Assembly: GCF_018614775.1 (NCBI RefSeq)
Contig: NZ_JAGGOF010000038.1
Location: forward strand, 21,929-82,151
Source of the DNA: Pseudomonas fluorescens
Lineage (GTDB): Bacteria; Pseudomonadota; Gammaproteobacteria; Pseudomonadales; Pseudomonadaceae
Length of the DNA stretch: 60,223 nt
Reading direction: 5' to 3'
Position numbers and translations under genes: made by a program. This document shows positions 19,240 to 28,884 of this stretch, in pieces (the stretch's first letter is position 1; each line of letters starts with the position of its first letter). The notes beneath the pieces are model-generated. The model saw nothing but the letters and a program-made list of their open reading frames with translations, searched no databases and was not told where the DNA came from.

Positions 19240-21303
19240 GTGAATTTCAAAAAGACTACAGTGGCGTTGGCGGTGGGGTCGGCCTTGGGCCTGGGTAGCG
19301 GCGCGTGGGCGGCTGAAGAGTCCGGCAAGATGGAGATCGCTCCGATCACCGTGACCGGTGAAAAAATCGACCGCAGCCTCGAGAAGACTCAGTCCAGCGT
19401 GGTGGTGGTCACCGACAAGAACCTGCGTGAACACGGCGACAAGAACCTGGTGGATGTGTTTGCCCGCACCCCTGGCGTCTACAGCCAGGCCGGCAACGAA
19501 AACTGGGGGATCCGCGGTGTACCGGTTTCCGGTTTCGACGACCAGGGGCCCGCAGCCCTCAATGGTGCGGTTTCGGTGTATGTCGACGGCGCCGTGCAGC
19601 CGAACCGCGCGCTGACCCTCAGCCCGGTCCCGCTATGGGACGCCGAGCAGGTCGAGATTTTCCTGGGGCCGCAATCTACCACCCAGGGCCGTAACTCCCT
19701 GGCCGGCGCAGTTGTTATCCGGACCAAAAATCCAACCTTCGAGCCGAGCTTTTCGGCGCAAACCAACGTCGGTAATTATGGTGAGCACGGGGCCGCGGTC
19801 GCAGGGGGTGGCGCCATCGTCGACGACAAGATCGCCGGTCGTATTGCCGTGGATTATTCCGACGGTGACGGCTACATCCGCAACACCACCCTTGATAAGG
19901 ACGCCAACCCGCACCGCACCAGCAATGCCCGCGGCAAATTGCTGATCCTGCCCAATGACGACACTGACGTCCTGCTGACCTACGCCCACAACGAACACCG
20001 TCAAGGTGATCGCTCGACGATGCGCGGCGCCGACGGCAAGCCCAGCTATTACGACATCGGGTCCAACACCGAGGCCTTCGACAACCTCAAGCAGGACACC
20101 CTCAGCGCCAAGGTGGATTACCGCCTGAACGATGCCTGGTCGCTGACGAGCATGACCGCCAATACCAGTACTGACTACAGCAACCGTCTGGACTTCGACC
20201 AGAATGCCGTCGACAACGAGGTCGTTCTACGTAAGCAGGACGGTAACCTGTTCAGTCAGGAGCTGCGTCTGAATTACGACTCGGACACAGTGAAGAGCTT
20301 CGTCGGTGCCTACTACGGTCATAACACCAACAATTTTCATGATCGGCTGTTGTTCGATAACGTCTTGGTTCGCACCGTAAAAGGCGATACCAAAATTGAA
20401 AACAAGGCGGTGTTCGGTGAAGTCAACTGGACGTTCGCGCCGCGCTGGACGTTGATCACCGGCCTGCGTTACGACCACGAAACGAACGATACCGACATCG
20501 AGGCGGACGGCCGCTTCGTTCCTGAGAAAATCAAGAAGTCGTTTGATGCCGTGCTGCCGAAACTCGGCATCAACTACGAACTGGCAACGGACCAGTTCCT
20601 CGGTTTCACGGTGCAGAAGGGTTATCGCGGCGGTGGCGTCAACTTGCGCTCCGGTAGCGGCCACCAAGCCTATGACCCGGAATACACCACCAACTACGAG
20701 TTTTCCTACCGCGGTTCGTTCTTCGACAAGACCCTGCGCACCCGCGCCAACCTGTACTACACCGACTGGAAAGATCAACAGGTCAGCGTACGGCAGACCG
20801 GTAGCAACGTCATTGATATCTACAACGCTGGTCGCAGTGAGATCAAGGGCCTGGAAGTCTTTGTCGAAAAAGACATCACCGAACAACTGACCCTGAACCT
20901 TGGCGGCGCCATTACCGATAGCAAATACAAGGACTTCGTGTCTGACAATGGTCAGGACAGGAGCGGCGAGTCGTTCCTCTACTCGCCTAAATACAAGGCC
21001 TCGGTAGGGGGTGTCTATCGCTTCGACGATCGCCTGATATTTGGCACGGACATTGTTTATCAGAGTACCGCGCCTTCGGAGTACGAGTTCGACTCAAACG
21101 GCAAAGTCAATGGTGAGCGTAAGAGCGACGCCTATGTGCTGGTGAACTTCAATACCGAGTACAAAGTCACCAGGAACGTCGCCGTATCCGCCTACGTGAA
21201 AAACGCTTTCGACAAGGAATACATCACCAACAACAGCAGCGACGACGTTATCGATGTCGGCGCACCGCGCACGGTGGGCATGATCCTGCGTTACGACATG
21301 TAA
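19240..21303 (+). CDS. TonB-dependent ferric-siderophore receptor
   Basis: 687 residues from a GTG start behind GGGGAG. The signal peptide ends near GAWA-AEE. APITVTGE just after it is the TonB box, so there is no N-terminal signalling domain of the FecA/FpvA kind and no partner ECF sigma factor is expected. The plug domain covers about 50-165 (VEIFLGPQSTTQGRNSLAGAV, a classic plug motif) and the beta-barrel the remainder, ending in RYDM. It lies divergent from the NRPS operon, so it is the likely receptor for the iron-loaded lipopeptide made by this locus. Regulation by Fur through the shared intergenic region is likely. Confidence 0.93.
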   Translation: MNFKKTTVALAVGSALGLGSGAWAAEESGKMEIAPITVTGEKIDRSLEKTQSSVVVVTDKNLREHGDKNLVDVFARTPGVYSQAGNENWGIRGVPVSGFDDQGPAALNGAVSVYVDGAVQPNRALTLSPVPLWDAEQVEIFLGPQSTTQGRNSLAGAVVIRTKNPTFEPSFSAQTNVGNYGEHGAAVAGGGAIVDDKIAGRIAVDYSDGDGYIRNTTLDKDANPHRTSNARGKLLILPNDDTDVLLTYAHNEHRQGDRSTMRGADGKPSYYDIGSNTEAFDNLKQDTLSAKVDYRLNDAWSLTSMTANTSTDYSNRLDFDQNAVDNEVVLRKQDGNLFSQELRLNYDSDTVKSFVGAYYGHNTNNFHDRLLFDNVLVRTVKGDTKIENKAVFGEVNWTFAPRWTLITGLRYDHETNDTDIEADGRFVPEKIKKSFDAVLPKLGINYELATDQFLGFTVQKGYRGGGVNLRSGSGHQAYDPEYTTNYEFSYRGSFFDKTLRTRANLYYTDWKDQQVSVRQTGSNVIDIYNAGRSEIKGLEVFVEKDITEQLTLNLGGAITDSKYKDFVSDNGQDRSGESFLYSPKYKASVGGVYRFDDRLIFGTDIVYQSTAPSEYEFDSNGKVNGERKSDAYVLVNFNTEYKVTRNVAVSAYVKNAFDKEYITNNSSDDVIDVGAPRTVGMILRYDM

Positions 21304-21310
21304 ACCACGA

Positions 21311-21339
21311 GGGCGCGAGGGGGCAATCTCCCCGCGCCC
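21311..21339 (+). terminator. GC-rich hairpin after the receptor gene
   Basis: GGGCGCG pairs with CGCGCCC, extended inward by GGGG/CCCC across a one-base bulge, with a short loop. It begins 8 bp after the receptor stop and is followed only by GTTTG, so it is a weak intrinsic terminator or a partial attenuator between the receptor and the aminotransferase. Confidence 0.5.
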
Positions 21340-21411
21340 GTTTGCGCTGTCGGCGATGTGTGTTTCCAGGCTGTTTGTTCCATTCAAACCCAGCCTCCAT
21401 GGAGGAAAATC

Positions 21412-22833
21412 ATGAGTGTTTTTTCGAATGTCACAGCGGGTGGCGCGCAACAGCTACGCCTGTTGCATACCGGTCTGTCAAATCCTTACTGCCTCGATCC
21501 GACGCCGCTGCTGGAACGCCAGCAACAGCAGGAATCCAATGCCCGCAGTTACCCGCGGCGCATTCCGCTGGTGCTCGAAAGGGCTCATGGCATCTATGTG
21601 CAGGACAGCCGGGGGCAAGTGTTCGTTGACTGCCTGGCGGGGGCCGGAACCTTGGCCCTGGGCCACAACCACCCGGTGATCATCGAAGCCATTACCCAGG
21701 TCATGGCGGCCGGCGTGCCCATGCACACTCTGGACCTCATGACACCCGTCAAGGACGCTTTCGTCCAGGAAATTTTCGCGTGCCTGCCCAGCGAGTTCGC
21801 TCGCCATGCACGCATCCAGTTCTGCGGCCCCAGCGGGGCCGATGCGGTGGAAGCTGCGCTCAAGCTCACCCGCACCGCCACCGGACGCCACTCGGTACTG
21901 GCGTTTGAAGGGGCTTACCACGGGATGACGTTGGGCACGCTGGCCATAAGTGGCAACCTGTCGCCGAAAAATGCCCTCGGTGCGTTGATGCCGGGCGTGC
22001 AGCGCTTGCCGTTCCCCCACGACTACCGTTGCCCGTTCGGGGTGGCCGGTGATCAGGCGGTGACGTTGAACGTGCGCTACCTGGAACATCTGCTCAACGA
22101 CCCGGAAAGCGGAGTGACCGCGCCGGCGGCGATGATCCTGGAACCGATCCAGGGGGAGGGCGGGGTGATTGCCGCGCCGGACCGCTGGCTGCAGGAGTTG
22201 CGCCGATTGACCCAGGCCCACGGCATTCCGTTGATCGTCGACGAGATCCAGTGCGGCATCGCTCGCAGCGGCCGGATGTTCGGCTTCGAACAGTCGGGTA
22301 TCACCCCGGATGTCATCACCCTGTCCAAAGCCATCGGCGGTGGCTTGCCGCTGTCGGTCATGGTCTATCACGATTCGCTGGACGTCTGGCAGCCGGGTGC
22401 CCACGCCGGCACCTTCCGCGGCAATCAATTGGCAATGGCGGCCGGCACCGCGACCTTGCGCTTTATTCGCGACGAAGGCCTGGTGAAGCACGCCGAAACG
22501 GCAGGCACTCATTTGCGCAAACAGCTACAGGCACTGCAAAGCGAGTTCGCCTGGATTGGCGATGTGCGCGGACGCGGCCTGATGCTCGGCATGGAAATCG
22601 TCGACCCGCAGGGCGCCGTCGATGTGCAGGGCCACCCCCCGGTGGACACGGCCCGGGCCAAGGCTTTCCAGCAGGCTTGCCTGCAGCACGGGTTGATCGT
22701 TGAACTGGGCGGGCGCCACGGTGCGACCGTCCGCTTCTTGCCGCCGTTGATCATCACCGAACAGGAAATCGACTTCGTCGCCAGGATCCTGTTCCAGGCC
22801 GCGAGCACGATCAACGAGCGCCCGGCGCGTTGA
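21412..22833 (+). CDS. Diaminobutyrate-2-oxoglutarate-type aminotransferase (PvdH/Dat family)
   Basis: 473 residues. The ATG at 21412 follows a strong GGAGG eight bases upstream, so the longer frame from 21358 is rejected. It is a class III PLP enzyme: GAGTLALGHNHP near residue 80, CGPSGADAVEAALKL, VDEIQCGIARSGRMF, and the Schiff-base lysine in TLSKAIGGGLP. The length matches PvdH-like enzymes that make L-2,4-diaminobutyrate from aspartate semialdehyde and glutamate. The NRPS A1 code predicts Dab, so this gene probably supplies that precursor. Ornithine or lysine aminotransferase activity is a less likely alternative. I leave the symbol empty because the true pvdH belongs to the pyoverdine locus. 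Confidence 0.85.
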   Translation: MSVFSNVTAGGAQQLRLLHTGLSNPYCLDPTPLLERQQQQESNARSYPRRIPLVLERAHGIYVQDSRGQVFVDCLAGAGTLALGHNHPVIIEAITQVMAAGVPMHTLDLMTPVKDAFVQEIFACLPSEFARHARIQFCGPSGADAVEAALKLTRTATGRHSVLAFEGAYHGMTLGTLAISGNLSPKNALGALMPGVQRLPFPHDYRCPFGVAGDQAVTLNVRYLEHLLNDPESGVTAPAAMILEPIQGEGGVIAAPDRWLQELRRLTQAHGIPLIVDEIQCGIARSGRMFGFEQSGITPDVITLSKAIGGGLPLSVMVYHDSLDVWQPGAHAGTFRGNQLAMAAGTATLRFIRDEGLVKHAETAGTHLRKQLQALQSEFAWIGDVRGRGLMLGMEIVDPQGAVDVQGHPPVDTARAKAFQQACLQHGLIVELGGRHGATVRFLPPLIITEQEIDFVARILFQAASTINERPAR

Positions 22834-22903
22834 TTGGACGTCATGGGGGCAAGCGTATTCGGCAGGCCGTTTTTTCATTGGGCGGGATCTCCACCAAAGA
22901 GCG

Positions 22904-23743
22904 TCAGCCCAAATCCTCTGCCCCATGCCGCTCCGCCACCTGACTCGCCTCATCCCCCCACGTCCGGTTCACACGCTGCCCACGCGCCACAGCCGGACGT
23001 TGGGCAATCTCCTGCGCCCAGCGCTGCACATGGGTATAGCGCTGTGCATCCAGGAATTCAGCCGCCGAGTAGACGTTATTGCGCACCAGTTGGCCGTACC
23101 AGGGCCAGACGGCGATGTCGGCGATGGTGTAGTGGTCGCCGGCCAGGTATTGGCTTTCAGCGAGGCGGCGATCCAGCACATCGAGTTGGCGCTTGGTTTC
23201 CATGGTGAAGCGGTTGATGGGGTATTCGAATTTTTCCGGCGCGTAGGCGTAGAAGTGTCCGAAGCCGCCACCCAGGTAGGGCGCTGCACCCATTTGCCAG
23301 AACAGCCAGTTCAGCGTTTCGGTGCGCCCGGCCGGGTCGGTGGGCAGGAAGGCGGCGAATTTTTCCGCCAGGTACAGCAGGATCGAGCCGGATTCGAACA
23401 CGCGAATCGGCGGCTCGACGCTGCGGTCGAGCAGGGCCGGGATTTTTGAGTTGGGGTTGATCTCGACAAAGCCGCTGGAGAACTGGTCGCCTTCGCCGAT
23501 GCGGATCAGCCAGGCGTCGTATTCGGCACCGGTGTGCCCCAGCGCCAGCAGTTCTTCCAGCAGGATGGTGACCTTGACGCCGTTGGGCGTGGCCAGGGAG
23601 TAAAGCTGCAGGGGATGCTTGCCGGTTGGCAGGGTCTTTTCGTGGGTGGGGCCGGCGACGGGGCGGTTGATGCTGGCGAACTGGCCGCCAGACGGGGCTT
23701 CATGGGTCCAGACTCTGGGTGGAACGTAGGACGCTTTACTCAT
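22904..23743 (-). CDS. yghU: Glutathione S-transferase, YghU type
   Basis: 279 residues, close to the 288 of E. coli YghU (GstB-like, disulfide-bond reductase class). The N-terminal extension before the thioredoxin fold is typical of this group. The thioredoxin-like part runs from HPLQLYSLATPNG to RVFESGSILLYLAEKF (the ESGSI turn binds the glutathione gamma-glutamyl group). The helical C-terminal domain has YTIADIAVWPW, the usual GST N-capping region. A good ribosome site (AGGAGGTCTCCC) precedes the ATG at 23743. It is a cytosolic thiol enzyme with no clear link to the neighbouring siderophore locus. Confidence 0.88.
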   Translation of the reverse strand: MSKASYVPPRVWTHEAPSGGQFASINRPVAGPTHEKTLPTGKHPLQLYSLATPNGVKVTILLEELLALGHTGAEYDAWLIRIGEGDQFSSGFVEINPNSKIPALLDRSVEPPIRVFESGSILLYLAEKFAAFLPTDPAGRTETLNWLFWQMGAAPYLGGGFGHFYAYAPEKFEYPINRFTMETKRQLDVLDRRLAESQYLAGDHYTIADIAVWPWYGQLVRNNVYSAAEFLDAQRYTHVQRWAQEIAQRPAVARGQRVNRTWGDEASQVAERHGAEDLG

Positions 23744-23792
23744 GGGAGACCTCCTGGGTGGTTGGCACGCCAGGCGTGCCGATCCCGAGAGC

Positions 23793-24527
23793 TTAGCGCT
23801 TTTCGTTCATGATTCGCGCCACTTCACCGGAAGTCTTGAGTTGTTCGAACGAGCGCTGGGCCTTGGCGACGATGTCATCCGGGGTGCTCAGGCTGAAGGC
23901 CAGGTAGACCCGGTGGGGTTGTTCGTCGAGGGAATAGACCTCTTCCAGCGTGCTGAAATCCACCTGGGCATCCTGGCTCATCAGGCGCGCGGTGTTCTCG
24001 GGTATGGGCAACAACTGGATCTGATGATTCAGCAGTTTCTGGAAGTTATCGTGGTTATCCGCCGATATCACCAGCCGGGTGAAACCGCGCTGCTGCAGGT
24101 AGATCTGCTTGGCGTCGTTGCGCACCACGCCCATGCTGTACTGCTTGGCATCCTCAAGGGTCTTGACGGCGATGCTGTCATCCCCACGCAGCTTATAGAG
24201 CTTGCTTGGCACCTGAATGATTTCCCCGACCCATTTGAACGACTGCTCGCGGGCCGGCGTACGATCCAGGGGGAAGATCAGCACATTGGGTTCGCGCAGC
24301 GCCTTTTCGTAGGCGCGGGCCCAGGGGTAAAGCAGCACGTTGTAGTCGGTCAGCGCCGCGCCTTTGAGGGTTTCTTCGGCGATGAGCGTGCCAGGCCCGA
24401 CGACCTTGTTCTCGCGCAGATAGGCGTAGAGGGAGTCTTCGGTCACGACCTCGATGTCCGTGGCCTGGCTTTGCAGGCTGAAGAGGGCGAGGAACAGGCA
24501 GATGCAGAGCGTCGGGCGGTAGGGCAT
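23793..24527 (-). CDS. Periplasmic family-3 solute-binding protein, second of an SBP-GGDEF-SBP operon
   Basis: About 244 residues from MPYRPTLC, with AATGAGG just upstream. An alternative start 13 codons earlier would overlap the diguanylate cyclase. A hydrophobic signal peptide ends near SLQSQA-TD. The fold is that of amino-acid-type periplasmic binding proteins: LLYPWARAYEKAL and LIFPLDRTPAREQSFKWVG recur in the paralogue at 25896. No ABC permease or ATPase is nearby, so a sensory role in the periplasm seems more likely than uptake. It is probably co-transcribed with the cyclase. Confidence 0.82.
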   Translation of the reverse strand: MPYRPTLCICLFLALFSLQSQATDIEVVTEDSLYAYLRENKVVGPGTLIAEETLKGAALTDYNVLLYPWARAYEKALREPNVLIFPLDRTPAREQSFKWVGEIIQVPSKLYKLRGDDSIAVKTLEDAKQYSMGVVRNDAKQIYLQQRGFTRLVISADNHDNFQKLLNHQIQLLPIPENTARLMSQDAQVDFSTLEEVYSLDEQPHRVYLAFSLSTPDDIVAKAQRSFEQLKTSGEVARIMNEKR

Positions 24528-24550
24528 ACGGACCTCATTGGACGCGTGGT

Positions 24551-25894
24551 TCAGACAGCGACGCAATCGCGTCCCTGGTGTTTGGCCCGGTACAGCGCCT
24601 GGTCAGCGCGCTGCAGCAGTTGATCGAAATGGTCCATGGCCTCGGGATCCAGCTCGGCGATGCCGATGCTCAGGGTGACGAAGCGCGACACTTTGGAACC
24701 GCTGTGGGGCAGTGCACGTTCCGCCAGGCTGGCCCGCAGCCGGTGAGCGGCGCCGTGGGCCTGTCTGGCGTCGATGTTGGGCAGCATCACGGCAAACTCT
24801 TCACCGCCCAGGCGCGCGGTCAGCTCACCGGGGCGGCCGAACACAGTGCGCAGGGTGTCTGCGATCTCTTTCAAACATTGGTCGCCCTGCATGTGCCCAT
24901 AGGTGTCGTTGTAGATCTTGAAGAAATCGACGTCGCACATCAGTACGGTCAGCGGGGTCTTGTGGCGAATGGCTCGGCGAAACTCGACTTCCTTGAGTTC
25001 GTCGAAATAGCGCCGGTTGGCCAGGCCTGTCAGGGCGTCGTGACGGGACAGGGCTTCGAGCGCCTGGTTGGCCGCCTTGAGTTCAGCGGTCCGCGCCTCG
25101 ACCAGCTCGGCCAATTGATCGCGGCTGGCGGCGAGCGCCAGTTCATCGGAGCGCTGGCGCTCCAGGTGGACGTGGAGATTATCCTGGAGTTCGTTCACCT
25201 GGGTTTCGAGCAGGCTCAGTTCGTCCTGGCGGTGGGACGCCCGCTGTAGCCTGAGGTGGCGCTTGAGGGTTTGCGGTGCGACTTCACCCAGGTGGCGGGC
25301 GATGTGAACCACATGCACGGTCACCAGGCGGTTGAACATGGTCATGACCAATCCGGCCAGCAGCAATGACTGGATGACCTGGGTGATGACGATGCTGCGG
25401 GCCTCATCCCAAAGGCGTTGCCAAAGCAGATGGTTGTCGCCTTCGATGGTCAGCTCACCCACCTTCTCATGAGCCCCGGCGTAGGGTTGCGCGACGAGCT
25501 GGCGATGCAGTATCGGCGCAGCGCCGGCTGTTTCGATGGTGTAGCGATTCATGTCGATGACTTCCGGCGGTTGTCCCGGACGCACAATATTGAGTACCAC
25601 GCGCCCCACCGGGGCAGCCTTCGCGACGCTGGCGATCTGCTGGTCGAGGGATTCACGGTCCATTTCCCAGATGGCATGGGCCAGGGTGTTCTGGAACACC
25701 TGGTCGATCAGGGCCAGCTCCGAATTCATTTCCGCCAGATTGCTTTCCCATGCCAGCCAGGTGCGCCAGGTGACCATCGCCAGGGTAAAGATCAGGCTGA
25801 ACAACAGCGTCGCGAGCACCAGGCGACGCCCCAGGGAACTGAATATCTTGGCCCGAGATTGCGGGTCGGACGCGGCCTTGAAGTCGCCGGTCAT
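24551..25894 (-). CDS. Membrane diguanylate cyclase with periplasmic sensor domain
   Basis: 447 residues starting MTGDFKAA, one base after the stop of the preceding binding-protein gene (TGA-C-ATG), so translation is likely coupled. A first membrane helix (about 20-42) and a second (about 165-185) bracket a small periplasmic domain of the CHASE8/YfiN kind. A coiled-coil linker (about 200-285) leads to a GGDEF domain with LTGLANRRYFDELK and active site RLGGEEF. The allosteric RxxD inhibitory site five residues upstream reads RPGE, so product inhibition may be weakened. It makes cyclic di-GMP. The two flanking periplasmic binding proteins may present ligands to its sensor domain. Confidence 0.88.
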   Translation of the reverse strand: MTGDFKAASDPQSRAKIFSSLGRRLVLATLLFSLIFTLAMVTWRTWLAWESNLAEMNSELALIDQVFQNTLAHAIWEMDRESLDQQIASVAKAAPVGRVVLNIVRPGQPPEVIDMNRYTIETAGAAPILHRQLVAQPYAGAHEKVGELTIEGDNHLLWQRLWDEARSIVITQVIQSLLLAGLVMTMFNRLVTVHVVHIARHLGEVAPQTLKRHLRLQRASHRQDELSLLETQVNELQDNLHVHLERQRSDELALAASRDQLAELVEARTAELKAANQALEALSRHDALTGLANRRYFDELKEVEFRRAIRHKTPLTVLMCDVDFFKIYNDTYGHMQGDQCLKEIADTLRTVFGRPGELTARLGGEEFAVMLPNIDARQAHGAAHRLRASLAERALPHSGSKVSRFVTLSIGIAELDPEAMDHFDQLLQRADQALYRAKHQGRDCVAV

Positions 25895-25895
25895 G

Positions 25896-26651
25896 TCACA
25901 GCCATTTGCGAACGATGGCATCGTATACACCGTTGCGCCGGATGGTTTGCAGGCCTGCACGGAACTTCTCGACCGTCTCGACCGGCGTCTTGCGGCTGAA
26001 CGCCATGCTGAAGCCTTCTGCACCGCTCAGTTCCGGAAGCGGCAGGGAGCGGATCAGCACTTTGTCGGGATCTTCGCCGTTCTGGCGAGTCAGGTACATG
26101 GCATTGAGTTCGTTGGAAATCCACAGCTCGACGTGGTCGACCTTGAGCTTGCGGTAGTTGTGCTCGTACCGGGTGCTCGACTGCAATTCTTCACCGACGC
26201 GGAACCCCTTGGAAACCAGATACTGTTCGCCCACGTCCTGATTGACGGTGGCGATCTGGTGACCATGGGCGTCGGCCAGTGAATTGAGTTTTACCGGGCG
26301 GTCGGCCAGTGAGTAGATGTACCACTGCGTGGGGGCGATGGCTCCCACCCATTGGAACAGCGATTCGCGCTCGGGTGTGCGGACGATCGAATAGATCAGC
26401 ACATTGCTTTCATTGAGCGCCAGTTCATACGCGCGAGCCCAAGGCATGGAGTAAATCGGCGCGTCCACGCCGACTTCCTTGAGTACGGCCTGGACCACCT
26501 CGGTGCTCATGCCCGTCACTCGGCCGTTCTGCGTCATGTTGAAGGGCGGCAGTTCCTCGGTCACGATGCGCAGCGGGGCCTCGGCCGCGTAGGTGCTCGC
26601 AGCAAGGAACATCAGGACACCACACAGTAAGCGGTTGAGCACGAAAAGCAT
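25896..26651 (-). CDS. Periplasmic family-3 solute-binding protein, first of an SBP-GGDEF-SBP operon
   Basis: About 251 residues from MLFVLNRLL, which puts the signal peptide (ending ASTYA-AEA) at the N-terminus. An in-frame ATG 20 codons earlier (26711) would bury it. RIVTEELPPFNM opens the binding fold, followed by YSMPWARAYELAL and LIYSIVRTPERESLFQWVG, matching the paralogue at 23793. The last codons abut the cyclase start. With no transporter genes adjacent, I infer a ligand-sensing partner for the cyclase; the ligand cannot be predicted. Confidence 0.82.
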   Translation of the reverse strand: MLFVLNRLLCGVLMFLAASTYAAEAPLRIVTEELPPFNMTQNGRVTGMSTEVVQAVLKEVGVDAPIYSMPWARAYELALNESNVLIYSIVRTPERESLFQWVGAIAPTQWYIYSLADRPVKLNSLADAHGHQIATVNQDVGEQYLVSKGFRVGEELQSSTRYEHNYRKLKVDHVELWISNELNAMYLTRQNGEDPDKVLIRSLPLPELSGAEGFSMAFSRKTPVETVEKFRAGLQTIRRNGVYDAIVRKWL

Positions 26652-26797
26652 CGATCTATACCCTATATAACCAGCAGAGCCCGGCCAGGCTTGGGCGTTA
26701 TCACTCATCACTTATAGGGTTATCGGCTGGAATGGCAGCGGCTTGAGCCTGATGGAAAGGACCGCTGCCCAAGCCGGACCGTGCTTGATCGGCAGGC

Positions 26798-27793
26798 TCA
26801 GCCGTCGAGCAGCGCCATGGTCTGCGCAGCGTAACGCTCGCCCGCCACGGCGCCTTCGGCAGCGAAGATCTCATCCAGCTGCGCCAGTTCGCCAGCGCTC
26901 AGCACAACCGAAACCGCCGCCACATTGCTCTCCAGGTATTTGCGCTGCTTGGTGCCGGGAATCGGGATGACGTGGTCGCCCTGCGCCAGGACCCAGGCCA
27001 GGGCCAATTGCGACGCACTGATGCCCTTGTCTGTCGCCAATGCCTTGACCCGTTCCACCAGCGCCAGGTTGCGGTTGAAGTTGTCCCCCTGGAAACGCGG
27101 GCTGGAGCGCCGGTAGTCATCGGCGGCGAAATCCTGCACAGACTTCAGCGCACCGGTCAGGAAGCCCCGACCCAGCGGGCTGTACGCAACGAAGGCGATG
27201 CCCAGGCGCCGACAGGTAGCGAGCACGCCGTTGCGTTCCGGTTCGCGAGACCACAGCGAATATTCGCTTTGCACGGCCGCCAGGGGATGCACGGCGTGGG
27301 CCCGTTCAAGGGTGTCGGCGCTGGCTTCCGAAAGGCCGATGTGGCGGACCTTGCCGGCCTTGACCAGCTCAGCCATGGCGCCGACGGATTCTTCCACCGG
27401 CACGTGTGGGTCGATGCGGTGTTGGTAGTAGAGATCCAGATAGTCGGTCTGGAGGCGCTTGAGGCTGCCATCGATGGCTTGCCTGATGTACTCGGGGCGG
27501 CCGTTGACGCCCCGGGCATGGGGATCGCTGCTGCGCACCAGGCCGAACTTGCTCGCCAGGTAGATGCCCTCACGCTTGCCACGCAGGGCTCGTCCGAGCA
27601 GGGTTTCGTTGGTGTGCGGCCCGTACATGTCGGCGGTGTCGAACAGGGTCACACCCAGTTCGATGGCGCGGTGGAGCGTGGCGATCGCTTCCTGTTCGTC
27701 CGCCCCGGTGGTGTAGAAATCCGACATGCCCATGCAGCCCAGGCCGATGGCGGAAACGTGAGGGCCGCGAAGGCCGAGTTGGCGGGTGTTCAT
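26798..27793 (-). CDS. Aldo/keto reductase
   Basis: 331 residues. Starts [25 protein letters not shown], the usual opening of the YajO/PLR-like AKR group. The catalytic tetrad is visible: Asp and Tyr in [10 protein letters not shown], Lys in ASKFGL, His in YYQHRIDP. The NADPH-binding end has [16 protein letters not shown] ribosome site (GGAGTCATCACC) precedes the ATG. It is a cytosolic NADPH-dependent carbonyl reductase of unknown substrate. The divergent LysR gene at 27907 is its probable regulator. Confidence 0.92.
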   Translation of the reverse strand: MNTRQLGLRGPHVSAIGLGCMGMSDFYTTGADEQEAIATLHRAIELGVTLFDTADMYGPHTNETLLGRALRGKREGIYLASKFGLVRSSDPHARGVNGRPEYIRQAIDGSLKRLQTDYLDLYYQHRIDPHVPVEESVGAMAELVKAGKVRHIGLSEASADTLERAHAVHPLAAVQSEYSLWSREPERNGVLATCRRLGIAFVAYSPLGRGFLTGALKSVQDFAADDYRRSSPRFQGDNFNRNLALVERVKALATDKGISASQLALAWVLAQGDHVIPIPGTKQRKYLESNVAAVSVVLSAGELAQLDEIFAAEGAVAGERYAAQTMALLDG

Positions 27794-27906
27794 GGTGATG
27801 ACTCCTGGAAATTGAATGACGGGTTCAGTCTCCAGTAAACGGTTGGGTGGATAAATCCAGGATTATTGGTTTAACTGTTCGTGATTTCTTAATAGTGAGC
27901 TGAGCC

Positions 27907-28830
27907 ATGGACCGACTTCAGGCAATGCAGGTGTTCAGGCGCATCGTCGAGCTGGGCGGTTTTGGCAAGGCGGCCGACGACCTCAAGCTGCCCCGCGCCA
28001 CGGTCAGCCTGTTGATCCAGCAGTTGGAGGCTCACCTCGGTGTGCAACTGCTGCAACGCACCACGCGGCAGGTGCGCGCGACACTCGACGGCCAGGCGTA
28101 CTACCAGCGCAGCGGCCAACTGCTGGATGACCTTGAAGACCTGGAAAGTTCGTTGTCGGTGCAACGCAGCCAACCCCGCGGCACCTTGCGGGTGGACATG
28201 CCCATCGCCTTTGGCTGCGCCTGGATCGTGCCGCGCCTGCCAGCGTTTTATCGGCGCTATCCGGCGTTGCAACTGGACATCGGCTTCCACGACCATCAAG
28301 TCCATCTGCAACGCGAGGGTGTGGATTGCGCGATCCGTGCGGGCAACGTCGTCGACCAGGGGTTGGTGGCGCGGCCGATTGTGCGCTTGCAGCAATTGAC
28401 GTGCGCCAGCCCTGGGTACCTCGCCCGCTCGGGCACGCCCCAGGTGCTGGAGGACCTGGCGGGGCACCAGGTCATCCGGTTTGCCTCCGGCAATGGACGA
28501 TTTTTCCCGCTCGAATTCGAGGTGGCGGGGCAGGTGCGCGAGTGGCCGCTGCCGGGCGAACTCACCGTCAACAATGCCGATGCCTACGTGGCGGCCTGCG
28601 AGGCGGGGTTCGGCTTGATTCAAGTGCCGCGTTATCACGTCCAGCAGCAGTTGGCCGAGGGGCGGCTGGTTCAGGTGCTGAGGGACTGTCGCGTACCCTC
28701 GTGGCCGATCTCGGCGGTGTACCCGCCCCATCGACAACTGTCGCCGAGGGTGCGGGTGTTTATCGATTGGGTGATCGAGCTGTTGCAGGGCGCAGCGGAT
28801 GAGCAGGGGGCGTTGCTGGAAAGGGTCTGA
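27907..28830 (+). CDS. LysR-family transcriptional regulator
   Basis: 307 residues. The N-terminal winged HTH includes MQVFRRIVELGGFGKAADDL and ATVSLLIQQLEAHLGVQLLQRTTR. The C-terminal ligand-binding domain runs from about residue 90. The length and motifs fit the CrgA/DmlR-type LysR subgroup. It is transcribed away from the aldo/keto reductase with a 113-bp gap, the classical arrangement for a LysR protein controlling a divergent target. The inducer is unknown. Confidence 0.93.
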   Translation: MDRLQAMQVFRRIVELGGFGKAADDLKLPRATVSLLIQQLEAHLGVQLLQRTTRQVRATLDGQAYYQRSGQLLDDLEDLESSLSVQRSQPRGTLRVDMPIAFGCAWIVPRLPAFYRRYPALQLDIGFHDHQVHLQREGVDCAIRAGNVVDQGLVARPIVRLQQLTCASPGYLARSGTPQVLEDLAGHQVIRFASGNGRFFPLEFEVAGQVREWPLPGELTVNNADAYVAACEAGFGLIQVPRYHVQQQLAEGRLVQVLRDCRVPSWPISAVYPPHRQLSPRVRVFIDWVIELLQGAADEQGALLERV

Positions 28831-28858
28831 TCGCGCGTCCGGTGATCCTGAGCAGTTG

Positions 28859-28880
28859 TCGGCCAGGCATGCCTGGCCGA
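28859..28880. repeat. Perfect 22-bp palindrome after the LysR gene
   Basis: TCGGCCAGGCA is followed directly by its reverse complement. It lies 28 bp after the LysR stop, followed 10 bp later by TTTTT. It could form a hairpin terminator for the LysR transcript, although the T run is displaced. A dyad binding site is another possibility. Confidence 0.45.
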
Positions 28881-28884
28881 ACCG

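Noticed and set aside
23761..23778. GGCACGCC-A-GGCGTGCC hairpin between the GST and binding-protein genes
   Set aside because: A good hairpin but without a T tract in either direction, so I do not call it a terminator.
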